Assembly (NCBI RefSeq): GCF_001436695.1
Contig: NZ_AYZG01000001.1
Span: forward strand, 186,001-250,000
Direction: 5' to 3'
Origin: Lactobacillus taiwanensis DSM 21401
GTDB lineage: Bacteria; Bacillota; Bacilli; Lactobacillales; Lactobacillaceae
Length of the DNA stretch: 64,000 nucleotides
Positions 1 to 9,132 of the stretch are shown here, one piece after another. Numbering within the stretch: the first letter of the stretch is position 1; the number at the start of each line of letters is the position of its first letter. The translations under genes were made by a program, and so were the position numbers. The notes beneath the pieces were generated by a model, which saw only the letters and a program-made list of their open reading frames with translations, did not search any database and was not told the origin of the DNA.

Positions 1-757
1 TAATCACAACTATTAAGCCAATAATTGATAAAACAAACGATCCTGTACCAATCCAAACAGCTAAGTTAAGTGGAGCTTGTGAAAAGTCTGCAATCCCATC
101 CATTGCATATTTAAATAACTTCCAAGTATTCCAATCACTTTCACCAGCTACACGTTCAACATTGTGGTAATCTAAATACTTGGTCTTAAAACCAACCCAA
201 GAGAAAATTCCTTTTGAAAATCGGTTGTATTCAGGCATATCTAAAACAGCATTTACCATTTGACGAGTCATCATCCGATAGTCACGAGCGCCAGGAACGA
301 TTTCTGTATCGGAGATCTTATTAACTACCTTATAGAACATATCACTCAGGAACGACTTAAATTTAGCTTCTCCTGTACGATCTACACGACGTGTTCCGAT
401 ACAGTCATATTCGCCTGTCTTAATCAAATCATACATTTGTGGTAAAAACTTAGGTGGATCTTGTAAATCAACATCCATTACAACTATGTAATCTCCAGTA
501 GCTGCTTGAAGACCAGCATAAAGAGCAGATTCCTTACCAAAATTTCTTGAAAAAGAAACAAAGTGAACATGCTCCGGATCCTTCTTGCGTAGTTCTTTAA
601 TTTCTTTTAGAGTATTATCCTTTGATCCATCGTTAATGAACCAATATTCTGGTTCCAAGTCTGGAATTGTATCCATTACTTTATTCACTGCTGGATAAAA
701 AAGTGGTACAGATTCCTCTTCGTTATAACAAGGAACTATAATTGATAATTTTTTCAT
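1..757 (-). CDS. GT2 family glycosyltransferase (GtrB/dolichol-phosphate sugar transferase type), 3' end outside window
   Basis: The reading frame starts at 755-757 (MKKLSIIVPCYNEEES) and runs off the window edge after about 252 codons. The GT-A fold is clear: IIVPCYNEE at the N-terminus, INDGSKDNT, and the nucleotide-sugar/metal site MDVDLQDPP. A C-terminal membrane segment (AVWIGTGSFVLSIIGLIVVI) begins at the edge. Members transfer a sugar from a nucleotide donor to undecaprenyl phosphate at the inner membrane face. The GtrA-type gene lies directly upstream on the same strand, 19 bases away. A GtrA-GtrB pair supplies a lipid-linked sugar for decorating envelope polymers. The sugar cannot be told from sequence. 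Confidence 0.9.
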   Translation of the reverse strand, partial: MKKLSIIVPCYNEEESVPLFYPAVNKVMDTIPDLEPEYWFINDGSKDNTLKEIKELRKKDPEHVHFVSFSRNFGKESALYAGLQAATGDYIVVMDVDLQDPPKFLPQMYDLIKTGEYDCIGTRRVDRTGEAKFKSFLSDMFYKVVNKISDTEIVPGARDYRMMTRQMVNAVLDMPEYNRFSKGIFSWVGFKTKYLDYHNVERVAGESDWNTWKLFKYAMDGIADFSQAPLNLAVWIGTGSFVLSIIGLIVVI

Positions 758-776
758 ACTTTAACAGGCTTTCTTC

Positions 777-1214
777 TTACTTTCTAACGTCTACTTTTGA
801 TTTAGTAGTTTTTATTTTTCTAAATGTTAGTAATTTATTAATTACAAATTGAATCAAGGTAGCGATAAATGTAGAGACTGCCTTTACAATCAATTGATTA
901 TAACCAAGTTTAGTTACAAAAATAAATAGGCAGACTGTTGTAAATAAAGTTGTAATCTGTCCAACTAAATAGTAAGAAATAAATCTTACAAGCAATTTAT
1001 CGTGAACCTTAAAGTTAAGAAAACTATTCCAGAAAAAGTTGTTGATTAACCCACAAGATGATGAAATAAAATTAGCTACTTCGACTTGCATCTTAAAGTG
1101 AGTCAGAATGGCAAAAATTCCAAAATCAACCCCTAATCCTAATACACCAATTAATACATAAATTATTAGCTGTCGCAAGTCTTCATTATGAAGTATTCTT
1201 TTAAAAATACCCAC
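777..1214 (-). CDS. GtrA-like family membrane protein (putative lipid-linked sugar flippase)
   Basis: The product has 145 residues and four hydrophobic segments (about residues 15-35, 45-65, 78-100 and 108-128), the usual size and topology of GtrA/DPMS-type proteins. The start is GTG, preceded by AAGGGAAAAG at a good distance. It is the first gene of a two-gene unit with the GT2 enzyme downstream. The family is thought to flip undecaprenyl-phosphate sugars to the outer face. The role is family-based; the pairing is seen directly. Confidence 0.85.
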   Translation of the reverse strand: MGIFKRILHNEDLRQLIIYVLIGVLGLGVDFGIFAILTHFKMQVEVANFISSSCGLINNFFWNSFLNFKVHDKLLVRFISYYLVGQITTLFTTVCLFIFVTKLGYNQLIVKAVSTFIATLIQFVINKLLTFRKIKTTKSKVDVRK

Positions 1215-1282
1215 GGCTTCTTTTCCCTTCTTTAATCAATCATCACTTATTTTAAACTAATTTTTTTAAAAATACTTTCTTT

Positions 1283-1311
1283 TTGACAAATTATTAATAA
1301 TTTAATACAAT
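1283..1311 (+). promoter_or_regulatory. Strong sigma-A promoter of rpsN
   Basis: A perfect -35 TTGACA (1283-1288), a 17-base spacer and TACAAT (1306-1311) lie about 85 bases before the S14 start. No clear Zur-type palindrome is visible between promoter and gene. Confidence 0.85.
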
Positions 1312-1395
1312 ATACTTACTTTAAGTTAGCTCAAATTCGTTAATACTTATTTTTATATTTTAATTGTCTTATTTTATATTCGAAAGGAAAGATAT

Positions 1396-1653
1396 ATGGC
1401 AAAAAAATCAAAAATTGTTAAGGCTGCTAAGCAGCGTGAATTAATCAAAAAATACTATGAATTAAAAGAAGCTGGCAACGTAGAAGCATTAGCTAAATTA
1501 CCGCTTGATGCTCATCCGACCCATTACCACAACCGTGATTTACATGATGGTAGACCACATGGTTATATGCGTAAGTTCGGAATGTCACGCTTACGCTTCA
1601 AAGAATTAGCACACAAGGGGCAACTTCCTGGAGTGCGCAAGGCTAGTTGGTAA
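1396..1653 (+). CDS. rpsN: 30S ribosomal protein S14, zinc-independent (C-minus) form
   Basis: The 85-residue product has the conserved C-terminus of S14 ([20 protein letters not shown] and LPGVRKASW). It has no CxxC zinc ribbon, so it is the long, zinc-free paralogue that often stands alone, away from the S10 operon. It has a ribosome site (AAAGGAAAG), its own strong promoter and its own terminator, so it is monocistronic. In Bacillus the equivalent gene is induced on zinc starvation through Zur. That control is not evident here. Confidence 0.97.
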   Translation: MAKKSKIVKAAKQRELIKKYYELKEAGNVEALAKLPLDAHPTHYHNRDLHDGRPHGYMRKFGMSRLRFKELAHKGQLPGVRKASW

Positions 1654-1716
1654 AATTATAAAACTAGACCTTAGTTAAATCAAAACTTAAATATACAAAC
1701 ATAATTAGTCACACTT

Positions 1717-1746
1717 AAAGACCTTCCCCTTGGAAGGTCTTTTTTG
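1717..1746 (+). terminator. Rho-independent terminator of rpsN
   Basis: An 11-bp stem (AAAGACCTTCC / GGAAGGTCTTT) with loop CCTT is followed by a T run. Confidence 0.9.
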
Positions 1747-1750
1747 ATTT

Positions 1751-1782
1751 ACAAAAAAAGCTCTGACTTTCGTCAGAGCTTT
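1751..1782 (-). terminator. Terminator of gpmA
   Basis: The stem AAAGCTCTGAC / GTCAGAGCTTT has a four-base loop and, on the minus strand, is followed by seven T. It lies just after the gpmA stop. Confidence 0.85.
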
Positions 1783-1801
1783 AATACTTAATAACTAGAA
1801 A

Positions 1802-2494
1802 TTAGTCGTCAAGCTTTTCTTTGTTAACAACATCTAACTTATCGTCAAATGTGTAAACAACTGGTTCACCAGTCTTCATTTCTAAGTCCATGATGTCATC
1901 ATCAGAGATGTTTTCAATGTACTTAGTTAAAGCACGTAGTGAATTACCGTGAGCAGCAATAATAACGTTCTTGCCGTCAAGTAAATCTGGAGCAATGTGA
2001 TCTTCCCAGAATGGCATTACACGGTCTAAAGTAACGTGTAAGTTTTCTGCCTTAGGAACGATATGTGGATCCAAGTTTGCGTAACGACGGTCATGTGCTT
2101 GACTAAATTCGTTATCATCATCAATAGCTGGTGGTAAAACATCGTATGAACGACGCCAAATGTGAACTTGTTCGTCACCGTATTTTTCAGCAGTGGCCTT
2201 CTTGTTTAAACCTTGAAGAGCACCGTAATGACGTTCGTTTAATCTCCAAGTCTTAGTTTCTGGAATCCAAAGTTGGTCACTTTCTTCAAGTGCGTAGTGC
2301 AAAGTCTTGATAGCACGAGTTAATAATGAAGTGTAAGCTTGATCAAATTCAAGACCGTGTTCCTTGATTAAACGACCAGCTTTTTTAGCTTCTTCAACAC
2401 CTTTTTCTGAAAGGTTTACATCAACCCAACCAGTAAATTGGTTGGAAAGGTTCCATTCACTTTGACCGTGACGAATTAAAACTAATTTCGACAT
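1802..2494 (-). CDS. gpmA: 2,3-bisphosphoglycerate-dependent phosphoglycerate mutase
   Basis: This 230-residue protein interconverts 3- and 2-phosphoglycerate in glycolysis in the cytoplasm. It opens with [12 protein letters not shown], whose RHG holds the phosphohistidine. It also has [12 protein letters not shown], the conserved [11 protein letters not shown] and the second catalytic histidine in [10 protein letters not shown]. Length matches the bacterial dPGM family. The ribosome site AAAGGAGAT precedes the ATG. It has its own terminator and stands alone. Confidence 0.97.
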   Translation of the reverse strand: MSKLVLIRHGQSEWNLSNQFTGWVDVNLSEKGVEEAKKAGRLIKEHGLEFDQAYTSLLTRAIKTLHYALEESDQLWIPETKTWRLNERHYGALQGLNKKATAEKYGDEQVHIWRRSYDVLPPAIDDDNEFSQAHDRRYANLDPHIVPKAENLHVTLDRVMPFWEDHIAPDLLDGKNVIIAAHGNSLRALTKYIENISDDDIMDLEMKTGEPVVYTFDDKLDVVNKEKLDD

Positions 2495-2587
2495 GAACTG
2501 TATCTCCTTTAAAATTCAATGTTTCATTAACTATTTTACACGCTTATTCAGAATTTTCATAGGAAATCCCACAAATTTCCCTTATTC

Positions 2588-3058
2588 TTAGCGAATTTGT
2601 TCAAAGGTAGTCGCTTTCTTATCAACGTCTTGTCCAGCATTAGCAATTTGATAAGTAAAGCTTCTTGAGTGCATCTTTTTACCCTAGACTAACATATCAT
2701 TATATTGCCATAATGAGACTTTATTATCTTGAAGCTTAGAGATCGTTAACTTGTTTCCTTGAGCTTTATAATTCCACTTACCAGATTTAGCATTTTCTTT
2801 ATAAATTTTTTGGAAATCACTTGCACTATTGCTTGTTTTAAGAGTTGTGTCTTTATCTGGAGTAACAATTACTTGATCTCCATTATCAGCAAAAGTCATG
2901 TAGGCATTTTGATTACCAGAAACTGAAGTATATTCATAGACGTGACCAGGCAAATGTTTAGCGATTGAATGACTAGCATAGTAATAGCCGCCACCTACAA
3001 TAACCACTAATACAGCTGTCATAAACGTAGCAGTCATTTGTTTTTTACTTAATTTCAT
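2588..3058 (-). pseudogene. Membrane-anchored beta-rich extracellular protein, interrupted by an in-frame TAG
   Basis: The intact part (2684-3058) codes 124 residues: a short basic N-terminus, one membrane anchor (FMTAVLVVIVGGGYYYA) and an outside domain with GHVYEYTSVSG, YMTFADNGDQ and GKWNYKAQGNKLTISKL. It stops at TAG (2684-2686). The same frame then stays open for a further 31 codons to a TAA at 2588-2590, with protein-like composition (SFTYQIANAGQDVDKKATTF). A single base change probably truncated a protein of about 155 residues. Architecture matches the small anchored proteins at 54973, 55393 and 56829. No known function. Read-through or a natural short form cannot be excluded. Confidence 0.6.
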
Positions 3059-3215
3059 AAGATATCCTCCATATCTACCTTAAAGCTATGAATACCGCTT
3101 TCATTTTGCTACTACAAAAATATATACGCAATTTCCAAACACCAAAGTAATAATTATTTATTAATGTTAAAATAACATTGAATATATTAAGATTTAAAGA
3201 ATTGGAAGTACACAT

Positions 3216-3638
3216 ATGAAAGACATCAAATTACAAGGTGGTCACTTATCCTTAGATCAATTAAACGCTATCTTTAGAACAATTCCGCAAGAAATGGATG
3301 TTTTAGATGAAAATGATCGCGTTGTTTGGTCGTCAATGAATAAGCATCGGCTTTTCAAACGAACTGAAAAAGATATTGGTAAAACTGTTTTTGAAGTGCA
3401 TCCCGGTCACAGTCAAAAGCATGTTAAGGAAGTTCTAAATCAAATGCATACTGGGAGTCGTAGCACAATTTCAATCATGATTACCAAAGACAATCAACCA
3501 GTTAATATTTCTTTTTATAGTCTTCATAATGAAGCTGGAAAATACATAGGCTGTATTGAAGTGACGCAGCCAGTAAGTAATCTACAGATCAGAGGAAGTA
3601 AATTACGTAATATTTTAAATGTCCTTAAAAAGCACTAA
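3216..3638 (+). CDS. Orphan PAS-domain protein
   Basis: The 140-residue protein is almost entirely one PAS fold: LSLDQLNAIFRTIP, then DVLDENDRVVW, the helix GKTVFEVHPGHSQKHV and the closing strands YIGCIEVTQPV. It matches the C-terminal PAS half of the DUF438 protein at 34181 closely in order of motifs (LNLEQLSAIL, FIDENDKVAYF, YLGCLEVAQDV). It probably arose as, or acts as, a stand-alone sensor of the same signal. In DUF438 proteins the conserved histidine of this PAS (here EVHPG) is a candidate heme or metal ligand. No output domain is present. Confidence 0.75.
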   Translation: MKDIKLQGGHLSLDQLNAIFRTIPQEMDVLDENDRVVWSSMNKHRLFKRTEKDIGKTVFEVHPGHSQKHVKEVLNQMHTGSRSTISIMITKDNQPVNISFYSLHNEAGKYIGCIEVTQPVSNLQIRGSKLRNILNVLKKH

Positions 3639-3719
3639 AGTTAAGTTCTTAGAATACTTTTTTGCACTTAAAATAGAGTAAAATAAACATTGTATACTTT
3701 TATTGGGGGAATAAATTTT

Positions 3720-4553
3720 ATGAAGAAAAAATTTAGCTTTTTATTGCTACTAGGAATAGTGCTTATTTCTTTAACTACAGCTTGTTCAAAAAAGAATTCC
3801 AAGCCAAAAACCAATCCAGAACCTTCTGCAAGCTCACTTATTAATGCTAACTTCAAAACTAGTTTCGCAAACGGTCACTTCACACAATCTCTTAATTCGG
3901 ATGAAATGAATCAAAAATCAAAATCAGAAGGTCTTTTTAAGGATAAGGGCGACGTAACTAACCTTACTTATACTTTAACTCAAAAGAAAAAGTCTCAAAC
4001 TGAACAAATGTGGCTTACGAAAAAAGATATGTATCTTCTATTAGAACAAAATAAAGGTCACTGGATTAAAAATTCAATCAATGCTGACACCTTTGATTCT
4101 GACCAAGTAAAAGAAAGATTTGATCCAGCAACCTTTAAGTCTATCAATAAGGCTTTTGCTAATAAAGCAACTGTTCAAAAAAAGAACGGCAACTATGTAG
4201 TTAGCTTTGATGGTACTGATACTAAACTTTGGAATGCTGTTAACCCACTAGTTATTGATGCTATGAACACACCTGGCTCTCAAAACATGCAAGTAGCTCG
4301 TCTTGTAAAATTAGCTCAACTGCAAAATCTTAATGTTACTTATCTTATCGATCCAACTACTAAGAAAGTTGAATCAATGACTTTTAAAGCACGATATACT
4401 GCTGGTGGAAAATATAACTTCACTTGGAACCTAACTTATGATCAACTAGGTCAGCACAGTGACTTGGCAGTTCCAGATAACATTCAAAAAGATGCAATTA
4501 GTGCTGAAGATATTAAGAAAGCCCAAGAAGAACAACAGCAAAATCAAAAATAA
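3720..4553 (+). CDS. Lipoprotein of unknown function
   Basis: I start at 3720 because a GGGGGA ribosome site lies about 10 bases before it and the product then opens with a lipoprotein signal (MKKKFSF...SLTTAC, lipobox LTTAC). The mature part of about 250 residues is hydrophilic, beta-rich and ends in a Gln-rich tail. It resembles extracellular lactobacillar lipoproteins of the LppX/LolA-like or DUF6612 type. The next gene has a similar plan (NINTY of short beta strands, a closing segment about VPxxVxK), so the two are probably a divergent pair in one unit. Function unknown. Confidence 0.8.
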   Translation: MKKKFSFLLLLGIVLISLTTACSKKNSKPKTNPEPSASSLINANFKTSFANGHFTQSLNSDEMNQKSKSEGLFKDKGDVTNLTYTLTQKKKSQTEQMWLTKKDMYLLLEQNKGHWIKNSINADTFDSDQVKERFDPATFKSINKAFANKATVQKKNGNYVVSFDGTDTKLWNAVNPLVIDAMNTPGSQNMQVARLVKLAQLQNLNVTYLIDPTTKKVESMTFKARYTAGGKYNFTWNLTYDQLGQHSDLAVPDNIQKDAISAEDIKKAQEEQQQNQK

Positions 4554-4573
4554 TTATTTTAGAAAGATAAACT

Positions 4574-5356
4574 ATGGCGAAAAATAAAACAAAAAACAAA
4601 AGAATTATTTTTCCTAACAACCAAGGCGGCAAAATTGCCGCTTTAATTTTAGGCATTATTATTTTAATAATCGTAATTTGGGGTTCAGTTATCGCATTTA
4701 AGAAACCTAGCACCAAAGATGCCTTAACTGATGCAGCTAATACAAAAATTGAAACTGCACGCGTTGACGTTAAAACTACTAACTCAAAAGCAAAGCTGTA
4801 CTCAAATTATGTTGTTGGTCCTAATAATACTATCCATATTACAATGAAAAGCATTCCTAAATCTGATACTAATTCTGAATTATGGGCCAACAATAAATAT
4901 GTATATCATCGTGACGGCACCAAACAATGGAATTACATTAAGCAAAATGCAATCTTCAGCAAGGTTTATTCAGGCTATAAAAAATTATACACCGCTCATG
5001 ATTTTAGCCAATTTTCTGATGATGCCTTCAAAGCAATGACGATTAAAGCTAACGGTTTTAACGGATATCTCATTTCTTATAATGGCGATAATCGCGATGT
5101 TATTAGAGGCATGCAAAATACTACTACAGTTGCCCCAACAAGCAACCCTCAATTAACTAATGTTAAAAGTATCAAATTGCGTATCAATGTTAACCGTAAA
5201 AAAGAGTTAACTGAAATGTACTATAAAGTTACTTATCATAGCAAAAAAGAGGGTACACTCACACTTCATCTTTACGATATCAATCAAGTTAATAAATTAA
5301 AGGTTCCATCTTCTGTTACTAAAAATGCTAAAAAATTAGATTTTAAGCTTAAATAA
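4574..5356 (+). CDS. Membrane-anchored extracellular protein, relative of the upstream lipoprotein
   Basis: The 260-residue product starts 20 bases after the upstream stop. A basic N-terminus and a single membrane segment (IAALILGIIILIIVIWGSVIAF, residues about 20-41) are followed by an outside domain. Its shape parallels the upstream lipoprotein (LWANNKYVYHRDGTKQWNYI beside MWLTKKDMYLLLEQNKGHWI), and both end with a KVPSSV/AVPDNI segment. One is tethered by lipid, the other by a helix. They are probably paralogues working together at the outer membrane face. No known function. Confidence 0.75.
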   Translation: MAKNKTKNKRIIFPNNQGGKIAALILGIIILIIVIWGSVIAFKKPSTKDALTDAANTKIETARVDVKTTNSKAKLYSNYVVGPNNTIHITMKSIPKSDTNSELWANNKYVYHRDGTKQWNYIKQNAIFSKVYSGYKKLYTAHDFSQFSDDAFKAMTIKANGFNGYLISYNGDNRDVIRGMQNTTTVAPTSNPQLTNVKSIKLRINVNRKKELTEMYYKVTYHSKKEGTLTLHLYDINQVNKLKVPSSVTKNAKKLDFKLK

Positions 5357-5370
5357 AGGAGTTTTTTATT

Positions 5371-6333
5371 GTGAAATTAGGTATTATTGGCTCAGGAAAA
5401 ATTGTTCACGATTTTTTATCAATAGCTAATCAAATCCCTCATCTTGATCTTACTGCTCTTTCAACTACTAAAAGAAGCCATCAAATCGGGCTTGAATTAC
5501 AAAAGCAATATCATATTTCAAATTTATATGATGACAACAACAATTTATTTAATGACTCTAATGTCGATACAGTGTATGTTGCCGTTCCAAACAGTTTACA
5601 TTTTTCTATTGCTAAAGCAGCGCTTGAAGCTGGTAAAAATGTTATTTGTGAAAAGCCCTTTGTAGCCACAATTGATGAAGCACGTGAACTAAAGAAAATT
5701 GCTGATAAAAATCAACTCATTATTGTTGAAGCAATAACTAACATTTATCTTGAAAATTTTAAATTTATTGAAGATAACTTAACTAAGATTGCACCAATTC
5801 ATATTGTTAACTTAAACTATACTCAGTATTCAAGTCGCTACGACGCATTCTTAGAGGGTGATATTCAGCCTGCCTTTGATCCTAAAAAAGACGGCGGTGC
5901 ATTAATGGATTTGGGCATCTATAACCTTCATATCATCGTTAAACTTTTTGGAAAACCAAATTCAGTTAAATACTTCCCTACCATTCAGAAAAATATCGAT
6001 ACTTCCGGCATCTTACACTTAAGCTACTCTGATAAACAAGCAAACTCAATTGCGGCCAAAGACAGTTTTTCACCTAACGTCAGCACAATAGAAGGTGAAA
6101 AAGGCGCACTTATCATTTATGGTCATCCTAACGAAATGCCTAAGGTTGGAATCCAGTTGCGAGGAAAAGATCTTGAAGTTATTAATCATAATAAGTATTC
6201 TCATCGAATGATCGCGGAATTTATTGAATTTACCAAGATTATTGATCAGCATAATTTTATGGCAGTAGATAAAGCTTTTACTCATAGTCTTAATACTTTA
6301 GCTGTTTTACAGGAGGCTAAAAGTCAACGCTAA
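5371..6333 (+). CDS. Gfo/Idh/MocA family NAD(P)-dependent oxidoreductase
   Basis: The 320-residue protein starts at GTG behind AAGGAG. It has an N-terminal Rossmann site (LGIIGSGKIVHDF), the family hallmark CEKPF about residue 92-96, and the middle motif DGGALMDLGIYNLH that carries the catalytic His region. Members oxidise or reduce sugar derivatives or act as biliverdin/dihydrodiol-like dehydrogenases. The substrate cannot be inferred. It lies 14 bases after the preceding gene and ends at a strong terminator, so it may be the last gene of a three-gene unit. Confidence 0.9.
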   Translation: MKLGIIGSGKIVHDFLSIANQIPHLDLTALSTTKRSHQIGLELQKQYHISNLYDDNNNLFNDSNVDTVYVAVPNSLHFSIAKAALEAGKNVICEKPFVATIDEARELKKIADKNQLIIVEAITNIYLENFKFIEDNLTKIAPIHIVNLNYTQYSSRYDAFLEGDIQPAFDPKKDGGALMDLGIYNLHIIVKLFGKPNSVKYFPTIQKNIDTSGILHLSYSDKQANSIAAKDSFSPNVSTIEGEKGALIIYGHPNEMPKVGIQLRGKDLEVINHNKYSHRMIAEFIEFTKIIDQHNFMAVDKAFTHSLNTLAVLQEAKSQR

Positions 6334-6334
6334 C

Positions 6335-6372
6335 AAAAATGGGACAGGAAAAATTCCTGCCCCATTTTTTAA
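6335..6372. terminator. Bidirectional terminator between convergent genes
   Basis: An inverted repeat (AAAAATGGGACAGGAA / TTCCTGCCCCATTTTTT) with a short loop lies between the oxidoreductase and the antiporter gene. Both strands end in T runs. Confidence 0.85.
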
Positions 6373-6375
6373 TAT

Positions 6376-8202
6376 CTAATTTCTTCTACCCAATTCTTCA
6401 CGAATTCGTTCAGCATCTTCACCTTTAGCGGTGAAAATTAAATGGTCACCTACTTCAATAATTGTATTTCCATGCGGCACTAACCATTTACTGTTTCTCC
6501 AAATTCGGCTAACCGTCATTTGCTCAATAAAGTCAAGGTTCATTAATTTCTGCCCAGCGTATTTATGATTTCTAACCGTTACTTCGAACAATCCATTCTT
6601 AGTATCAGTCAGAATTCTTAAAATCGAAGGTGATTCAATTAATGCACGCAAAACCGAAGTTTGAACATTGAAGACATTATATATTTCAATATTTTCACTC
6701 TTTAAGTTCTTAATTATTTCAGGCTTTGGTTTCTCTTGGCTAGCGATTACACGTTGAACACCATGTTCTTTGGCCAATTGGGCAATCTTACGATTTAAAT
6801 TATCTTCAATAAATCCAGCAACCAAAATATCACAATTAAAGATTCCAGCCTTATCCAAAGCTTCTTCACTTAGTCCATTAATCAACTTTAAGTTTTCCAC
6901 CTTGCTCTTATAGGTATCATAATTTTCTTTTTTATGAGTTACTAATAAAACATCATACCAATTATCATGCAGTTCTTGAGCAACTGGAACTGTCATAACA
7001 TTTGTTCCCATCATAACAACTCGCTGTTTAATTTTATCCTCCTTAGTCAATTTGAAGATTGAATTAAACAAGATAGGTCCTAAAATACACGCTACAACTG
7101 CTGCCAAAATAAAGGCATCTGATTGCGTTTCAGTAATTGCATTTAGTTTACGAGCAACTTCCAACGTAGGAAGTACAATCGTAATTGTAGTCATAATTAA
7201 AAAGGTACCTGCAATACTATTACGCTTGTTGAAATTTCGTACATAAACTAAAAAAATCGGCAATTTTGCTAAAAGTAAAAATAATACTAAAACAGGAATC
7301 AGCATTAAGGCATTTGGATTGGTCAATAATGTTTTAAGATCTAGCTTCACCCCAGTTGTAATGAAAAATATTGGAATGAAAAAGCCATATCCAATAGATG
7401 TTAACTTATCCATTGTAGCTTCACTTGGTTCTAACAATTTCATTACCATTCCTGCTAGAAAGGCACCTAAAATGTTTTCTGCTCCTACTCTTTCTGCAAC
7501 TGTTACCAGAGTAAAAATCAAGAAAAATGCCAATCTAATATCAAGTTGCGTAGTTGATTTAGAAATTTTATTAAACCAATGATATGGCTGCTTAAATCGT
7601 TTCAGTAAAATAATAGCAACTAAAAATAGCAAGATAATCAGCCATAAACGTCCTGCATTCCCACCATTAATAGATGCATAGATTGTTAATAGTAATAAGG
7701 GAATAACTTCTCCTAGCACGGCTGTAAGTAAAATAGTCTGTCCAATTGGACGCGATAAGATTTCTTTTTCTTTTAACGTAGCAATAACTACTCCTAAAGC
7801 CACTGTCATAAAGATAATCATTGCTAGCATCCCATCACTAAATAATCCCATAAATTTAAGAATTTCAGCTAAGGCAAATGCTGTAATCGTTATAGTAACA
7901 AAAGATATTATAGCTATTCGTGCTGGATTTACTTTACTTTGTTTTGAATCAGGCAAGTCTTTCTTTTTAAATAGGTCAAAATTTATTTCCATTCCTGACA
8001 AGAACATCAATAAAATCACACCTAGATTAGACAAGAGCGAGACGCTACTAGTAATCTTAATGGTATTTAAAAGACTTTTTCCTAAGATTATTCCAGTCAC
8101 AATTTCAGCAACAGCAGTCGGAATAGCATTAATTTTAAACCTAGCCATTAAGATTGGAATGACCAGTGCAGCTAAACTGACAATCAAAAGAGACAAATCC
8201 AC
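6376..8202 (-). CDS. CPA2-family monovalent cation:proton antiporter with TrkA/RCK domain
   Basis: The 608-residue protein has about 12 membrane helices (residues 1-385) of the Na+/H+ exchanger fold, including GVILLMFLSGMEI and the ENILGAFLAGM segment typical of KefB/CPA2 members. A cytoplasmic TrkA-N-like nucleotide-binding part follows (about 395-520), then a TrkA-C-like tail (about 520-608). It probably exchanges K+ or Na+ for protons under nucleotide control. The start is GTG at 8200-8202 behind GAGGAG. Two kup genes lie about 8 kb away. Confidence 0.9.
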   Translation of the reverse strand: MDLSLLIVSLAALVIPILMARFKINAIPTAVAEIVTGIILGKSLLNTIKITSSVSLLSNLGVILLMFLSGMEINFDLFKKKDLPDSKQSKVNPARIAIISFVTITITAFALAEILKFMGLFSDGMLAMIIFMTVALGVVIATLKEKEILSRPIGQTILLTAVLGEVIPLLLLTIYASINGGNAGRLWLIILLFLVAIILLKRFKQPYHWFNKISKSTTQLDIRLAFFLIFTLVTVAERVGAENILGAFLAGMVMKLLEPSEATMDKLTSIGYGFFIPIFFITTGVKLDLKTLLTNPNALMLIPVLVLFLLLAKLPIFLVYVRNFNKRNSIAGTFLIMTTITIVLPTLEVARKLNAITETQSDAFILAAVVACILGPILFNSIFKLTKEDKIKQRVVMMGTNVMTVPVAQELHDNWYDVLLVTHKKENYDTYKSKVENLKLINGLSEEALDKAGIFNCDILVAGFIEDNLNRKIAQLAKEHGVQRVIASQEKPKPEIIKNLKSENIEIYNVFNVQTSVLRALIESPSILRILTDTKNGLFEVTVRNHKYAGQKLMNLDFIEQMTVSRIWRNSKWLVPHGNTIIEVGDHLIFTAKGEDAERIREELGRRN

Positions 8203-8242
8203 TTTTCTTTTCTCCTCACAGTAAAATTACTGTAATTATACT

Positions 8243-8277
8243 AAAATAAGTCGGTCTTTGTGAACCGACTTATTTTT
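8243..8277. terminator. Terminator between kinase gene and antiporter gene
   Basis: The inverted repeat AAATAAGTCGGT / ACCGACTTATTT overlaps the start of the stop codon of the upstream kinase gene. It can serve the kinase transcript on the minus strand. Confidence 0.7.
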
Positions 8278-9089
8278 TACTCTGCTTCTTCAAAAGTAAT
8301 TCTTCTTGCAATAACCTGTTTTTGAAGTGCTGGTGTTGTTGTAAAGTCAGTTAACCATTTACTTTGGGCTGTATCACTACCAGCAGCAATTGCATCTGCT
8401 AAATTTCTAACAGGTGTATAACCTTTAAGCATTCCAGCAAGGAAAGTACCAAGCAGTGCATCCCCACTACCTGTACTATCAACTTCTTCAATTTCAGGTG
8501 CATGCGCCATTAAAGCATCCATCATGTTAACAATTGCAGCGCCATTGGCACCTAAAGATATGAGAACATGTTGAGCACCCTTTACAACTAAGTTGTGTGC
8601 CATATCAATTAATTCTTTTGTAGTTACTTTTTCATTATCTTTTTCAAACCAATGCTTCAATTCAGTTTCATTTGGTTTAATTAACAATGGATTCATTGGT
8701 AAGATATCAAGTACATTTTCGTAAGGAACATCAACAACTAAACCTGCTGCTCGCTTATCAGCAACTCTAGCTAAATCAGTTAAATAAACTGGATCAATTC
8801 CCTTGGCAAAACTTCCCGCAATGACTAAGATATCACCAGCTTTTAATATCTTTAAATAATCTAATAATTTTTGCTGATTCTTAGCGGTAATTTTAATTCC
8901 ACGTTTTTGCTCAATAAATTGATTCTCAATCTCAGCTTTATCAAGTTCTTCTGCAACTTGTTCTACATTTTTATGATTTACGATGCCAGTTGCAATTGAT
9001 TCAATACCTAATTTTTTTAAAATAAGTGAAATATTGATTCCTTTACCTACTACACTTTCACTAGGATCTAAAGTTACTGTATAAATCAA
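8277..9089 (-). CDS. PfkB-family sugar kinase (1-phosphofructokinase/tagatose-6-phosphate kinase type), N-terminal lid missing
   Basis: The likely start is TTG at 9087-9089: GGAGGAG sits 7 bases before it and it yields the canonical family opening IYTVTLDPS. The C-terminal signature VDSTGSGDALLGTFLAGML with the catalytic Asp is intact. In FruK/LacC enzymes about 25-30 residues normally separate the TLNPS motif from the GGKGIN motif. Here TLDPSESVVGKGIN runs straight on, so the strand that forms the substrate lid and carries a substrate-contact Asp is gone, in frame. The 270-residue product may be inactive or altered. A decayed lacD gene at 31746 fits loss of the tagatose route. Confidence 0.75.
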   Translation of the reverse strand: MIYTVTLDPSESVVGKGINISLILKKLGIESIATGIVNHKNVEQVAEELDKAEIENQFIEQKRGIKITAKNQQKLLDYLKILKAGDILVIAGSFAKGIDPVYLTDLARVADKRAAGLVVDVPYENVLDILPMNPLLIKPNETELKHWFEKDNEKVTTKELIDMAHNLVVKGAQHVLISLGANGAAIVNMMDALMAHAPEIEEVDSTGSGDALLGTFLAGMLKGYTPVRNLADAIAAGSDTAQSKWLTDFTTTPALQKQVIARRITFEEAE

Positions 9090-9132
9090 AATTATACTCC
9101 TCCATGCTTTTTTCATAGATTATTATAAGACA

